From an uncultured Slackia sp. (GTDB taxonomy: Bacteria; Actinomycetota; Coriobacteriia; Coriobacteriales; Eggerthellaceae), in NCBI GenBank assembly GCA_937895975.1, contig CALBLG010000216.1, forward strand, positions 1 to 7,632: a DNA stretch of 7,632 nt. The letters run 5' to 3'. Below, piece after piece: positions 1-5,615 of the stretch; position 1 is the first letter of the stretch; every line of letters starts with the position of its first letter. The translations under genes were made by a program, and so were the position numbers. The notes under the pieces were generated by a model. That model did no database searches, had not been told where the DNA came from, and saw only the letters and a list, made by a program, of their open reading frames with translations.

Positions 1-371
1 CCGCCGTCGATCTCGGCGAGGCTTTGCTCCACCATGCGGGCAACGAACGGGGCCGCCGAAACGGTAAGCGGAACGATAGCCGCGCCCACGCCCAGCGACG
101 TGCCGACGATGGCGCGCGTGAACGGAATCATGAACACGATCAAGATGATGAACGGGATGGAGCGCATGATGTTGACGATCCAGCCCAACACGCTGTTGAA
201 TACGCGATGCGGGTGCAAGCCGCCCGGCGCGGTGAGGATGAGCAGCACGCCCACCGGAATGCCAATAACATAGGCGAAGGCGGTAGACAGCACCGTCATG
301 ACGATGGTATCCCAGGTACCCTGGGCCATCAGCGCGCCATACTGCGCGACGAAGGCATTGACGATATCCAT
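1..371 (-). CDS. metI: Methionine-type ABC transporter permease MetI (partial, 3' end outside window)
   Basis: This is the inner-membrane permease of a MetNIQ-type importer, which forms the channel for D/L-methionine or a related amino acid. The window holds the first 123 codons, and the C-terminal part lies beyond the left edge. Seen: the N-terminus MDIVNAFVAQYGALMAQGTW is followed by two hydrophobic membrane segments (about residues 22-48 and 60-85). The MetI-typical stretch IVGTSLGVGAAIVPLTVSAA and the start of the EAA coupling loop, ARMVEQSLAEIDG (about 111-123), come next; this loop docks on the ATPase. The ATG at 369-371 shares one base with the metN stop (TAATG), so translation is probably coupled. 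A strong Shine-Dalgarno AAGGGAGG (378-385) sits 6 nt upstream, inside the metN end. Family assignment is firm; the exact substrate is inferred. Confidence 0.93.
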   Translation of the reverse strand, partial: MDIVNAFVAQYGALMAQGTWDTIVMTVLSTAFAYVIGIPVGVLLILTAPGGLHPHRVFNSVLGWIVNIMRSIPFIILIVFMIPFTRAIVGTSLGVGAAIVPLTVSAAPFVARMVEQSLAEIDG

Positions 372-1135
372 TAGTTGCCTCCCTTCGCGAGCTCGAAGCC
401 ATGGTCGGCTTCAATAAGCAGGCGCGTCGCCGCACTCTTCGGATTGCGGAAAACGTCAGTCGTGGCGCCCTGTTCGGCGATGCGACCAGCCTCGATGACG
501 GCCACTTTGTTGCAAATCTGCTGCGCCACTGAAAGCGAGTGCGTGATGACGACCATGGTCACTCCGAGTTCTTTGTTGATGTCGCGCAACAAACCTAGAA
601 TCGAGTGCGTGGTAAGCGTGTCAAGCGCGCTGGTGGCCTCGTCGCACAGCATGATCTTCGGGTTCGAGGCAAGCGCGCGGGCGATTGCGACGCGCTGCTG
701 CTGGCCGCCGGAAAGCTGGCTGGGGTAGTTGCTCGCCTTTCCCGACAGACCAACCAGTTCGAGCAGCTCGAGCGCGCGGGCCTCGGCCTGCTTTTTCGGC
801 GTGCCGTGCAATTCCAACGGGAACGTGACGTTGCGCAACACCGTGCGCTGGGCGAACAGGCTGAAATTCTGGAAAATCATGCCGATAGATTCGCGCAGCT
901 CAGAGAGCTGTTTGCCAGAATAGTCGGTCACGTCGGCGCCGTCGATAAGCACGCGGCCCGCAGTAGGGCGCTCGAGCAGGTTGATGCAACGCACAAGCGT
1001 CGACTTGCCGGCGCCCGATTGGCCGATGATGCCGAAAACATCGCCTGGCTCGATATGCAAGTTGATGTCGGCAAGCGCCTCGTGCGCTCCAGCCGACCCA
1101 ACGTAGGTCTTCGATAAATGGTCTAGAACAATCAT
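371..1135 (-). CDS. metN: Methionine-type ABC transporter ATP-binding protein MetN, short form
   Basis: This cytoplasmic ATPase drives the MetI permease. In the 254-residue product I see Walker A GQSGAGKST (38-46), Q-loop FQNF with Q89, signature LSGGQQQRVAIARALA (141-156), Walker B IMLCDE (161-166), the D-loop region ATSALD (167-172) and the H-loop H199. MIFQNFSLF, LCDEATSALD and the family's ICNKVAVIEAGRI-type strand favour MetN over other polar amino-acid ATPases. The frame is open to 1231, but I place the start at the ATG 1133-1135: the family-like N-terminus MIVLDHLSKTY begins there and TGAGG (1141-1145) lies just upstream. E. coli MetN has 343 residues with a C-terminal NIL/ACT-like domain that binds methionine and inhibits transport. 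This protein ends shortly after the nucleotide-binding domain and lacks it. It is the first structural gene after a promoter and possible leader ORF. A cystine or other amino-acid importer remains possible. Confidence 0.92.
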   Translation of the reverse strand: MIVLDHLSKTYVGSAGAHEALADINLHIEPGDVFGIIGQSGAGKSTLVRCINLLERPTAGRVLIDGADVTDYSGKQLSELRESIGMIFQNFSLFAQRTVLRNVTFPLELHGTPKKQAEARALELLELVGLSGKASNYPSQLSGGQQQRVAIARALASNPKIMLCDEATSALDTLTTHSILGLLRDINKELGVTMVVITHSLSVAQQICNKVAVIEAGRIAEQGATTDVFRNPKSAATRLLIEADHGFELAKGGN

Positions 1136-1140
1136 GTATG

Positions 1141-1145
1141 CCTCA
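1141..1145 (-). promoter_or_regulatory. Ribosome binding site fixing the metN start
   Basis: On the minus strand TGAGG lies 5 nt before the ATG at 1133-1135. This supports that start over the upstream in-frame start at 1231, which would add 32 residues unlike an ABC ATPase N-terminus. Confidence 0.7.
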
Positions 1146-1176
1146 ATGTGTAATAAGTCGAATAATCCGCGAAGTG

Positions 1177-1204
1177 CGCAGCCGAAGCCGCGGGCGATTA
1201 CGCC
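1177..1204 (-). promoter_or_regulatory. Two adjacent small hairpins in the metN leader
   Basis: Seen on the minus strand: GGCG-UAAU-CGCC (1193-1204) has the stop codon of the leader ORF in its loop. It is followed directly by CGCGGC-UUCG-GCUGCG (1177-1192), a 6-bp stem with one G-U pair and a stable C(UUCG)G tetraloop. No U-run follows, so this is not a classical terminator. It lies between the leader ORF and the metN ribosome binding site and could act in attenuation, but that role is inferred. Confidence 0.4.
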
Positions 1205-1290
1205 TGAGCGCCGATGCACGAGCAGCGACACCCAGGCTTGGGCATGTTCATCGCGCTCGCGGGCATGATATGTGCGGAAATCAAATTCAT
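1198..1290 (-). CDS. Possible Met/Cys-rich leader peptide (30 aa) upstream of metN
   Basis: This short ORF runs ATG (1288-1290) to TAA (1198-1200), giving 30 residues. It has four Met (1, 9, 14, 16) and three Cys in the motif CRCSC (21-25), so 7 of 30 residues contain sulfur. The tail after the motif is IGAQA. It ends 62 nt before metN and is in a different frame. The ATG lies 8 nt beyond one candidate -10 hexamer (TACTAT) and 5-6 nt beyond two overlapping ones, so the mRNA would start at or within about 2 nt of the ATG and be essentially leaderless; no Shine-Dalgarno is visible for it. Internal in-frame ATGs at 1266, 1251 and 1245 could serve instead. Known: mycobacteria use leaderless polycysteine ORFs as cysteine-responsive attenuators. 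By analogy this may sense charged Met-tRNA or Cys-tRNA. An accidental ORF of this size is also possible. Confidence 0.4.
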   Translation of the reverse strand: MNLISAHIMPASAMNMPKPGCRCSCIGAQA

Positions 1291-1298
1291 AGTTGCGT

Positions 1299-1326
1299 AT
1301 AGTACCTGATAGACAATGGGAGTCAA
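1299..1326 (-). promoter_or_regulatory. Predicted promoter of the metN-metI operon
   Basis: On the minus strand there is a -35 hexamer TTGACT (1321-1326, 5 of 6 to consensus) and, after 16 nt, TACTAT (1299-1304). Overlapping alternatives CTATAC and TATACG have spacers of 18 and 19 nt. The -35 starts directly after the terminator hairpin of the upstream gene. The predicted start falls near 1289-1292, giving an mRNA leader of about 155 nt before metN. No S-box (SAM-I) conserved sequence is visible in that leader. Confidence 0.5.
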
Positions 1327-1327
1327 T

Positions 1328-1360
1328 AAGAATCGCCCGCTTTTCCGGCGGGCGATTCTT
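1328..1360 (-). terminator. Terminator hairpin after the zinc-ribbon gene
   Basis: A perfect 13-bp inverted repeat, AAGAATCGCCCGC (1328-1340) and its complement (1348-1360), encloses a 7-nt loop. It lies 65 nt past the stop at 1425 and just before the metN promoter. The hairpin is very strong, but the downstream U-tract is short and interrupted on both strands (TTCTTATTG on the minus strand). Given the gene layout, it most likely insulates the era-zinc-ribbon unit from the metN operon. Confidence 0.7.
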
Positions 1361-1424
1361 GAAATTAACGATGGTTGGCTATCGAAATCATAGATAGCTA
1401 GTATAGCTGTCGCAAAGAACGCCG

Positions 1425-3098
1425 CTACTTATGCACAGGTCGCGCGTTCCAATACAGCTCGTCGAAACGCTCGAGGTAGACGTTGTTGCCGCCCTCATAG
1501 CTCGCCGACAGCGCCGCCAAAATCTCGTCTTGGTGCTGCGAGGGCACGTCGTAGCACACGCTTACGGCCCATGCATCGCACAACGACGATATGCGGCCGA
1601 TTTGGCAATCGTAGAGCTCGACCATGTTCGCCTCGTCGGTCGCGTACGGCGAATTGGCGCCCACCTTCAGACTTTCGATTTCGGCCTTGGCCGCCTCAAG
1701 GTCGGCTTTCACCTTGTCGGCCTTTTCCTTCGCCGCGGTGCGATCGTCCATCGAGCGCGCCATGTACATCCCGTTGAAATCGTCCACGCAATCGACGATA
1801 CGGTCGGAATAGCCCTCGAGCGCGTTGTATGCGCTGGTGAGCGTCTGGAAAATCTGCTCGTCGGTGGGAGCGGTTTCCTCTTGCGCCAGTTGTTCGCATT
1901 GGCCGTCTTCGCCAGGTCCGTCCACCACGGGACGCTGTTCGCTTTCATCGGGAAGCGTGACGGCCTCGCTCGACTGCGTTTGCTCGGCCTGTTGCTGCGA
2001 TTGCTGCGTATCGGCTTGCCCGCCGAAACGGTAATAGGCCAGCACACACGCTGCCACCGCCAAAACCGCAATCACGCAGCACAGCGCGATGAGCATACGC
2101 TTGCGCTTCCTCGCCTCCAAATCGGGACGTTCCAAACCGAAATGCTTCGGCTCTGCATCGCTCGGAAGCACCAACGTATCGGTGCCGTCGAAGCTCATCG
2201 GCGCCTGCTTCGCCGCGGCAGCCTGCGCCTCGCGAGGAATTACGGGCACGACCTCGTATTCTTCTTCGGAGTCATCGGGTTTCGGCAGGTCGTCGGCCGG
2301 TTCAGGGGCCGATGCCTCCTGCGGCTCGCACGGGGCGTCTTCGCCACCCGCCGCATCATCGCGATCGGCGGCGTCAGCCTCGGGGCCCGACGCCTCAGGA
2401 TTGCTTTCAATCTCTTCGACCTGCGACGCTTCGCTGGACCCCCCTTCGCCCTCGGTGGCACTGGGCTCCCCCCCGCCCTCGGCGTTGTCGGGTTCATCAG
2501 AATCGGAAAAGGGGGCCGCCGATTCGTCGGGCGCTTGGGGTACCGGTTCTGCAACGGCGACGTCGCTGGAGCTCCCTCCAGATTCGCCATTGCTATCCGA
2601 AGGTTCCGCAAGCGGCCCGTCAGGCCCCGAATCAGCGTCGCCTTCGGCACGTTGCGCCTCGTCCGAGCCGACGTCCCCGTCGACGCCCGCCTCCGAGATC
2701 CGCCCGTCGGCGACCTCTTCCGCCTCGGCAAGCTCCTCGGGTACTTCAGGCACCTTCAGAACCTCGGGCACCGCAAGCACCTCGGGCAACGCAACCGTCG
2801 CGGACGGCGCTGCATGGTTCAACGAAACGGTTTCGCCCGCCTTTGCGACGCGCGCATCGGGCTCGTCGTCGCCGGGCAAACCGTCGCGCAGCTTCAGCGC
2901 CTCGAGCGTTTCGCGGTCGAGGCGCACGGTTTTTCCTGCAGGGATGGGGCGGCCGGCCACGATGTCGAGCCCGCGCATAGGGTCGGATTCGCCCTTGCCG
3001 TCGACCTTCACGGTTTCCAGCACGCGCGCGCCGCATTCCGCGCAATATCGCGCGCCCGGCTCGAGCGGCTCGCCGCACCACGAACAGAATTTGGCCAT
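1425..3098 (-). CDS. Zinc-ribbon, acidic-linker, single-pass membrane protein of unknown function
   Basis: I do not recognise a named family for the whole 557-residue protein. Seen: an N-terminal zinc ribbon (FCSWCGEPL with C5 and C8; YCAECG with C19 and C22), and a conserved-looking basic segment about 43-72. Hexad repeats PEVLAV/PEVLKV/PEVPEE follow (105-122). A low-complexity linker rich in D, E, S, G, A and P spans about 124-290. The basic patch RKRKR (330-334) precedes one hydrophobic helix (335-356). The outer part has a Q/S/E-rich stalk, then a mainly helical domain (about 410-557) with a charged likely coiled-coil (455-478) and Cys 401, 437, 498, 507 and 515. The positive-inside rule puts the zinc ribbon in the cytoplasm and the C-terminus outside. 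The ATG at 3096-3098 starts 3 nt after the era stop, so it probably shares era's mRNA and is translationally coupled. Zinc binding is inferred from the CxxC pairs. Confidence 0.85.
   Translation of the reverse strand: MAKFCSWCGEPLEPGARYCAECGARVLETVKVDGKGESDPMRGLDIVAGRPIPAGKTVRLDRETLEALKLRDGLPGDDEPDARVAKAGETVSLNHAAPSATVALPEVLAVPEVLKVPEVPEELAEAEEVADGRISEAGVDGDVGSDEAQRAEGDADSGPDGPLAEPSDSNGESGGSSSDVAVAEPVPQAPDESAAPFSDSDEPDNAEGGGEPSATEGEGGSSEASQVEEIESNPEASGPEADAADRDDAAGGEDAPCEPQEASAPEPADDLPKPDDSEEEYEVVPVIPREAQAAAAKQAPMSFDGTDTLVLPSDAEPKHFGLERPDLEARKRKRMLIALCCVIAVLAVAACVLAYYRFGGQADTQQSQQQAEQTQSSEAVTLPDESEQRPVVDGPGEDGQCEQLAQEETAPTDEQIFQTLTSAYNALEGYSDRIVDCVDDFNGMYMARSMDDRTAAKEKADKVKADLEAAKAEIESLKVGANSPYATDEANMVELYDCQIGRISSLCDAWAVSVCYDVPSQHQDEILAALSASYEGGNNVYLERFDELYWNARPVHK
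2733..2786 (-). repeat. Short in-frame hexad repeats in the zinc-ribbon protein
   Basis: Three successive 18-nt units encode PEVLAV, PEVLKV and PEVPEE. They introduce the acidic linker and look like a slippage-expanded spacer. Copy number may vary between strains. Confidence 0.6.
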
Positions 3099-3101
3099 GG
3101 C

Positions 3102-4007
3102 CTACATGCCTTCCCCGTAGCCGAAACGACGAATCTGGTTCAAGTCGCGACGCCAGTTCTTTTTCACCTTCACCTGCATATCGAGGAATACCTTGCAGCC
3201 GAGCATTTGTTCCAGGTCGCGTCGCGCCTCGATGCCGACTTTCTTAATGGCTTCGCCGCCTTTGCCGATGATGATGCCCTTCTGGCTGTCGCGCTCCACA
3301 TAGATGTTCGCGAAGATGCGATACATGTCTTTCTTGCGGTCGTACGTCATTTGGTCGGCCACCACGCCAATGGAGTGCGGCACCTCGTCGCGGTAGCTGC
3401 GCAGGATTTTCTCGCGAATGAATTCGGCGACGAGCACCTCGAAGGGTTGGTCGGTATCCATGTCTTCGGGGAACCACTTCGGGCCTTCGGGCATCCACTT
3501 GGCGACGGCCTGCACGAAGCCCTCCACGTTGAAGCCGCTCTTCGAAGACAGCACCACCTCGTCGTCCCACGTGCCCAGGGCGCGCGCCGCCTCCAGCTGT
3601 TGGATGGCGGTTTCTTTGCTTACCAGGTCGGCTTTGGTGATGACCAGAATCTTCTTTGCACCGCGCACTTCGCGCACCTGGCGGGCCACCCATTCGTCGC
3701 CCGTGCCAACTGGTTTGCTGGCATCGACGAGGAATGCCACCACATCGACGTCTTCCATGGCCTTGATGGCCGAGGTGTTCAGCTCTTCGCCGAGCGCGTC
3801 GTGCGGCTTGTGCAAGCCCGGCGTGTCGACCATGATCATCTGCATGTCTTCGCGCGTCACAATGGCGCGGAAGCGGTGGCGCGTGGTTTGCGCGGTATTC
3901 GACGTAATGGCAACCTTGTGGCCCACCACGGCGTTGATCAGCGTGGACTTGCCTGCGTTCGGGCGACCAACCAAAGTAACAAACCCGCTGCGGAACTCTT
4001 CAGCCAT
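3102..4007 (-). CDS. era: GTPase Era, 30S ribosomal subunit assembly factor
   Basis: Era binds the 3' end of 16S rRNA and helps 30S maturation, acting in the cytoplasm near the membrane. The 301-residue length is typical. Motifs seen: G1 GRPNAGKST (14-22), G2 T41/T42, G3 DTPGLHKP (61-68), G4 TKAD (124-127), G5 SSKSG (154-158), and a C-terminal KH domain with GxxG as GKGG (248-251) in the Era-typical context followed by VKVKKNWRRD. G4 has Thr where the consensus NKxD has Asn; I believe TKxD occurs in other actinobacterial Era proteins, so this is probably a lineage trait. The ATG at 4005-4007 is preceded by a purine-rich AGAGAG. The downstream neighbour starts 3 nt later. The upstream gene is phoH across a 332-nt repeat-filled gap, with no ybeY between. 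Confidence 0.97.
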   Translation of the reverse strand: MAEEFRSGFVTLVGRPNAGKSTLINAVVGHKVAITSNTAQTTRHRFRAIVTREDMQMIMVDTPGLHKPHDALGEELNTSAIKAMEDVDVVAFLVDASKPVGTGDEWVARQVREVRGAKKILVITKADLVSKETAIQQLEAARALGTWDDEVVLSSKSGFNVEGFVQAVAKWMPEGPKWFPEDMDTDQPFEVLVAEFIREKILRSYRDEVPHSIGVVADQMTYDRKKDMYRIFANIYVERDSQKGIIIGKGGEAIKKVGIEARRDLEQMLGCKVFLDMQVKVKKNWRRDLNQIRRFGYGEGM

Positions 4008-4030
4008 GAAGACTCTCTTTCTCTCATCGA

Positions 4031-4072
4031 CGAACCCTCGCGGTTCGCGCCTTTACTGTTATGCACATTGTA
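4031..4072 (-). promoter_or_regulatory. Weak candidate promoter and small leader hairpin of era
   Basis: On the minus strand TACAAT (4067-4072, 5 of 6 to the -10 consensus) stands just outside the outer arm of hairpin element A, which would then supply any -35 sequence. I find no convincing -35. Downstream in the would-be leader is a 6-bp hairpin, CGAACC (4031-4036) pairing with GGTTCG (4042-4047). If real, era would have its own promoter partly made by the repeat. Confidence 0.3.
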
Positions 4073-4074
4073 CT

Positions 4075-4196
4075 GTGCAAATCTCGTGTTGGGTATGCCT
4101 TACGCAACAAGTCCTGACTCGCACGAACAGCACATTAAGTGCTGTTCGGCTCGTGCGGAAAAGTTGCTACAGGCATGCCCAACACGAGATTTGCAC
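4075..4196. repeat. Hairpin element A (26-bp arms, 70-nt loop)
   Basis: Outer arms 4075-4100 and 4171-4196 are complementary at 25 of 26 positions, the exception being a T/C difference that allows a G-U pair in RNA. The loop on the plus strand carries a core, GCAACAAGTCCTG (4104-4116) and GCTCGTGCGGAAAAGTTGC (4149-4167, first G at 4149), which can pair by GCAAC/GTTGC and TCC/GGA. A further apical hairpin, GAACAGCAC-ATTAA-GTGCTGTTC (4125-4147), interrupts it. The same core without that apical hairpin is found inverted in element B. The element fills the 5' side of the phoH-era gap next to era. I see no protein in it; ORFs crossing it are artefacts of the inverted repeats. Confidence 0.85.
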
Positions 4197-4242
4197 GCCA
4201 TTTTTCCAATAGGCAGCACATCAAAACGCAGCGCTTCCAACA

Positions 4243-4332
4243 TTGTTCCTGCCTTTGCGGGATATGCCGGAGCAACTTTTCCGCACGAGCCAGGACTTGT
4301 TGCGCAGGCATATCCCGCAAAGGCAGGAACAA
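4243..4332. repeat. Hairpin element B (perfect 26-bp arms, 38-nt loop)
   Basis: Arms 4243-4268 and 4307-4332 are perfectly complementary over 26 bp. The loop read on the minus strand has the core GCAACAAGTCCT then GCTCGTGCGGAAAAGTTGC, as in element A but inverted and lacking A's inner hairpin. The arm ends (GATATGCC/GGCATATC) resemble those of A (GTATGCC/GGCATGCC), while the outer 17-18 bp differ completely in sequence yet stay paired. It begins 7 nt after the phoH stop, so in phoH mRNA it would form a very stable 3' hairpin. No U-run follows, so transcript protection or partial termination is possible but unproven. Confidence 0.88.
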
Positions 4333-4339
4333 CTGACGA

Positions 4340-5326
4340 TTACCTAGCTTCAGCCGCTTTCTCATAGGCCTCAACAATCCTTGCTACCAGATTGTGCCGC
4401 ACCACATCTCGACCAGTTAGGTCGCGAAACGCGATGTCTTCCACACCTTCGAGGATACGGCGAACGCCTTTCAGTCCTGAATACCCGTGCGGCAAATCGA
4501 CCTGGGTCACATCGCCCGTGATAACCATTTTCGAGTTGAAGCCCAAACGCGTGAGGAACATCTTCATCTGCTCGGGCGTGGTATTTTGCGCCTCGTCCAG
4601 AATAATGAAGCTGTCGTTGAACGTGCGGCCGCGCATGAATGCGAGCGGCGCGATTTCGATGACGCCGCCCTCGATAAGTTCACGGGCGCGCTCCATGTCG
4701 GTCATATCGAACAGGGCATCGTAAAGCGGGCGAATGTAGGGGTCTACCTTCTCGGTAAGCGTGCCCGGTAGAAAGCCCAGGTTCTCACCCGCTTCCACCA
4801 CCGGACGCGTGAGGATGATGCGGTTGACCTCTTTGCGCTTCAGGGCCGCAACCGCCATGGCCATGGCCAAATAGGTTTTTCCCGTGCCGGCAGGCCCGAT
4901 GCCGAACGTCACCGTATTTTGGCGAATAGCATCGACATAACGCTTTTGGCCTGCTGTTTTAGGGCGTATCGCCCGTCCTCGGTAGGTCAGCAAAATGTCT
5001 TCGCGCAAAATGCTCGGCGCAAACTCGCCTTGTCGAAGCAGCTCCACCGCTCGACGGGCATCGTCGGTGGTGGGATCGTTGCCGGCAGCGGCCATCTTGA
5101 TGAAGTCGCCGAACAGTGCCGTAAGGCTTTGCACCTCGGCGGCGTCGCCCGAAAGCAAGATAGTATTGCCGCGCACCGTGATGCGGGCCGAAAACGCGCG
5201 TTTCACCTCGCGCAGCACGCAATCGGCCGCACCGGTGATTTGTTCCATGCCAACGCGCTCGGGCAAGGTGAGCGTAATTTGGGTTTCATCGGTTGGAATA
5301 GATTTGGAAAACATGCATTTCCCCAT
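4340..5326 (-). CDS. phoH: PhoH-like P-loop ATPase/RNA-associated protein
   Basis: PhoH family proteins are cytoplasmic ATPases linked to RNA metabolism and ribosome maturation; the precise reaction is not settled. In the 328-residue product I see an N-terminal KH-like strand region VRGNTILLSGD (51-61), then the PhoH ATPase core. The core has Walker A GPAGTGKT (144-151), LTRPVVEAGENLGFLPG (172-188), Walker B IILDEAQN (241-248) and MVITGDVTQVDLP (267-279). The length is normal for the family. The ATG at 5324-5326 follows CAGGCG 6 nt upstream; a TTG directly before it and an ATG at 5314 preceded by GGGGA are alternatives. A predicted promoter lies 24-29 nt upstream. Downstream, where ybeY is common, there are only hairpin elements and then era. 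Confidence 0.95.
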   Translation of the reverse strand: MGKCMFSKSIPTDETQITLTLPERVGMEQITGAADCVLREVKRAFSARITVRGNTILLSGDAAEVQSLTALFGDFIKMAAAGNDPTTDDARRAVELLRQGEFAPSILREDILLTYRGRAIRPKTAGQKRYVDAIRQNTVTFGIGPAGTGKTYLAMAMAVAALKRKEVNRIILTRPVVEAGENLGFLPGTLTEKVDPYIRPLYDALFDMTDMERARELIEGGVIEIAPLAFMRGRTFNDSFIILDEAQNTTPEQMKMFLTRLGFNSKMVITGDVTQVDLPHGYSGLKGVRRILEGVEDIAFRDLTGRDVVRHNLVARIVEAYEKAAEAR

Positions 5327-5349
5327 CAAAACGCCTGCAAGATACTTTC

Positions 5350-5358
5350 ATTGTAACA
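5350..5358 (-). promoter_or_regulatory. Extended -10 promoter of phoH
   Basis: On the minus strand TGTTACAAT combines TACAAT (5350-5355, 5 of 6 to consensus) with an upstream TG dinucleotide, the extended -10 form. No good -35 is visible, which fits extended -10 promoters. The transcript would start at an A near 5343, leaving a 17-nt leader before the phoH ATG at 5326. Confidence 0.5.
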
Positions 5359-5474
5359 AAGAGCTTGCGATGAAAAACGCAATGCGCCGCTGCGAGGACG
5401 GCCAGAAGCCTCGGTCGCAATCTGCATTGGCCAGATCTCTCCGAATCCCTTGTTCGATAGCCGAATCGAAACAA

Positions 5475-5615
5475 AAAAATGCCGCAAATGTTCAACCTGC
5501 CAATGGCCCATCGATACATAGCGACTGTTAAATTCGCATAATCGCAGTTCAGCGAAAATCATCTCAATGGTCAAACATCGCCGTTCCAAATAGGTTGAAC
5601 ATTTAGGGCATTTTT
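5475..5615. repeat. Imperfect 24-bp inverted repeat with 93-nt spacer
   Basis: Left arm AAAAATGCCGCAAATGTTCAACCT is 5475-5498 in two halves around GC; right arm 5592-5615 is its reverse complement at 22 of 24 positions, the two differences being adjacent (GC versus CT). The A/T runs at the outer ends give the minus-strand RNA a long stem ending in GCATTTTTTTG, which would suit transcription termination after the YcgN-like gene. The spacer has no ORF I trust and contains a weak inner pairing TTCGC/GCGAA. It may equally be a small mobile or degenerate palindromic element. Confidence 0.65.

Noticed and set aside
124..127. Possible sign of damage in Era: TKAD in place of NKxD (residue numbers 124-127 of the protein encoded at 3102-4007)
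   Set aside because: All other GTPase and KH motifs are intact, and Thr at this position is compatible with guanine binding and probably common in this lineage.
1136..1231. A 32-residue N-terminal extension of MetN
   Set aside because: The extension has no ABC ATPase similarity, overlaps the leader ORF and hairpins, and the ATG at 1135 has a good ribosome binding site and a family-like N-terminus.
1136..1290. SAM or T-box riboswitch upstream of metN
   Set aside because: I looked for the S-box and T-box conserved sequences in the 155-nt leader and found neither; only short hairpins are present.
2089..3120. A 343-codon Ser/Pro-rich plus-strand frame
   Set aside because: It is the antisense of the acidic D/E/S/G-rich linker; the serine richness simply mirrors that composition, and the minus-strand gene has the zinc ribbon, membrane helix and an era-coupled start.
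4075..4332. Integron attC sites
   Set aside because: The elements have variable paired arms like attC, but the conserved GCAAC/GTTGC is internal, not at the ends, and does not fit RYYYAAC/GTTRRRY; no integrase is present.
1431..4367. A 978-codon open frame on the plus strand across the zinc-ribbon gene, era and the repeats
   Set aside because: Its product is rich in H, R, L and V in the manner of antisense shadows of GC-rich genes, has no domain or motif, and lies opposite era, whose conserved motifs are clear on the minus strand.
4135..4377. An 80-codon minus-strand ORF across the hairpin elements
   Set aside because: It overlaps the phoH end in another frame and its sequence is dictated by the inverted repeats.
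5326..5589. An 87-codon minus-strand ORF overlapping the phoH ATG as TGATG
   Set aside because: It starts with TTG, shows no recognisable family, contains the probable phoH promoter and part of the inverted repeat. The overlap may be chance; only conservation in relatives would revive it.
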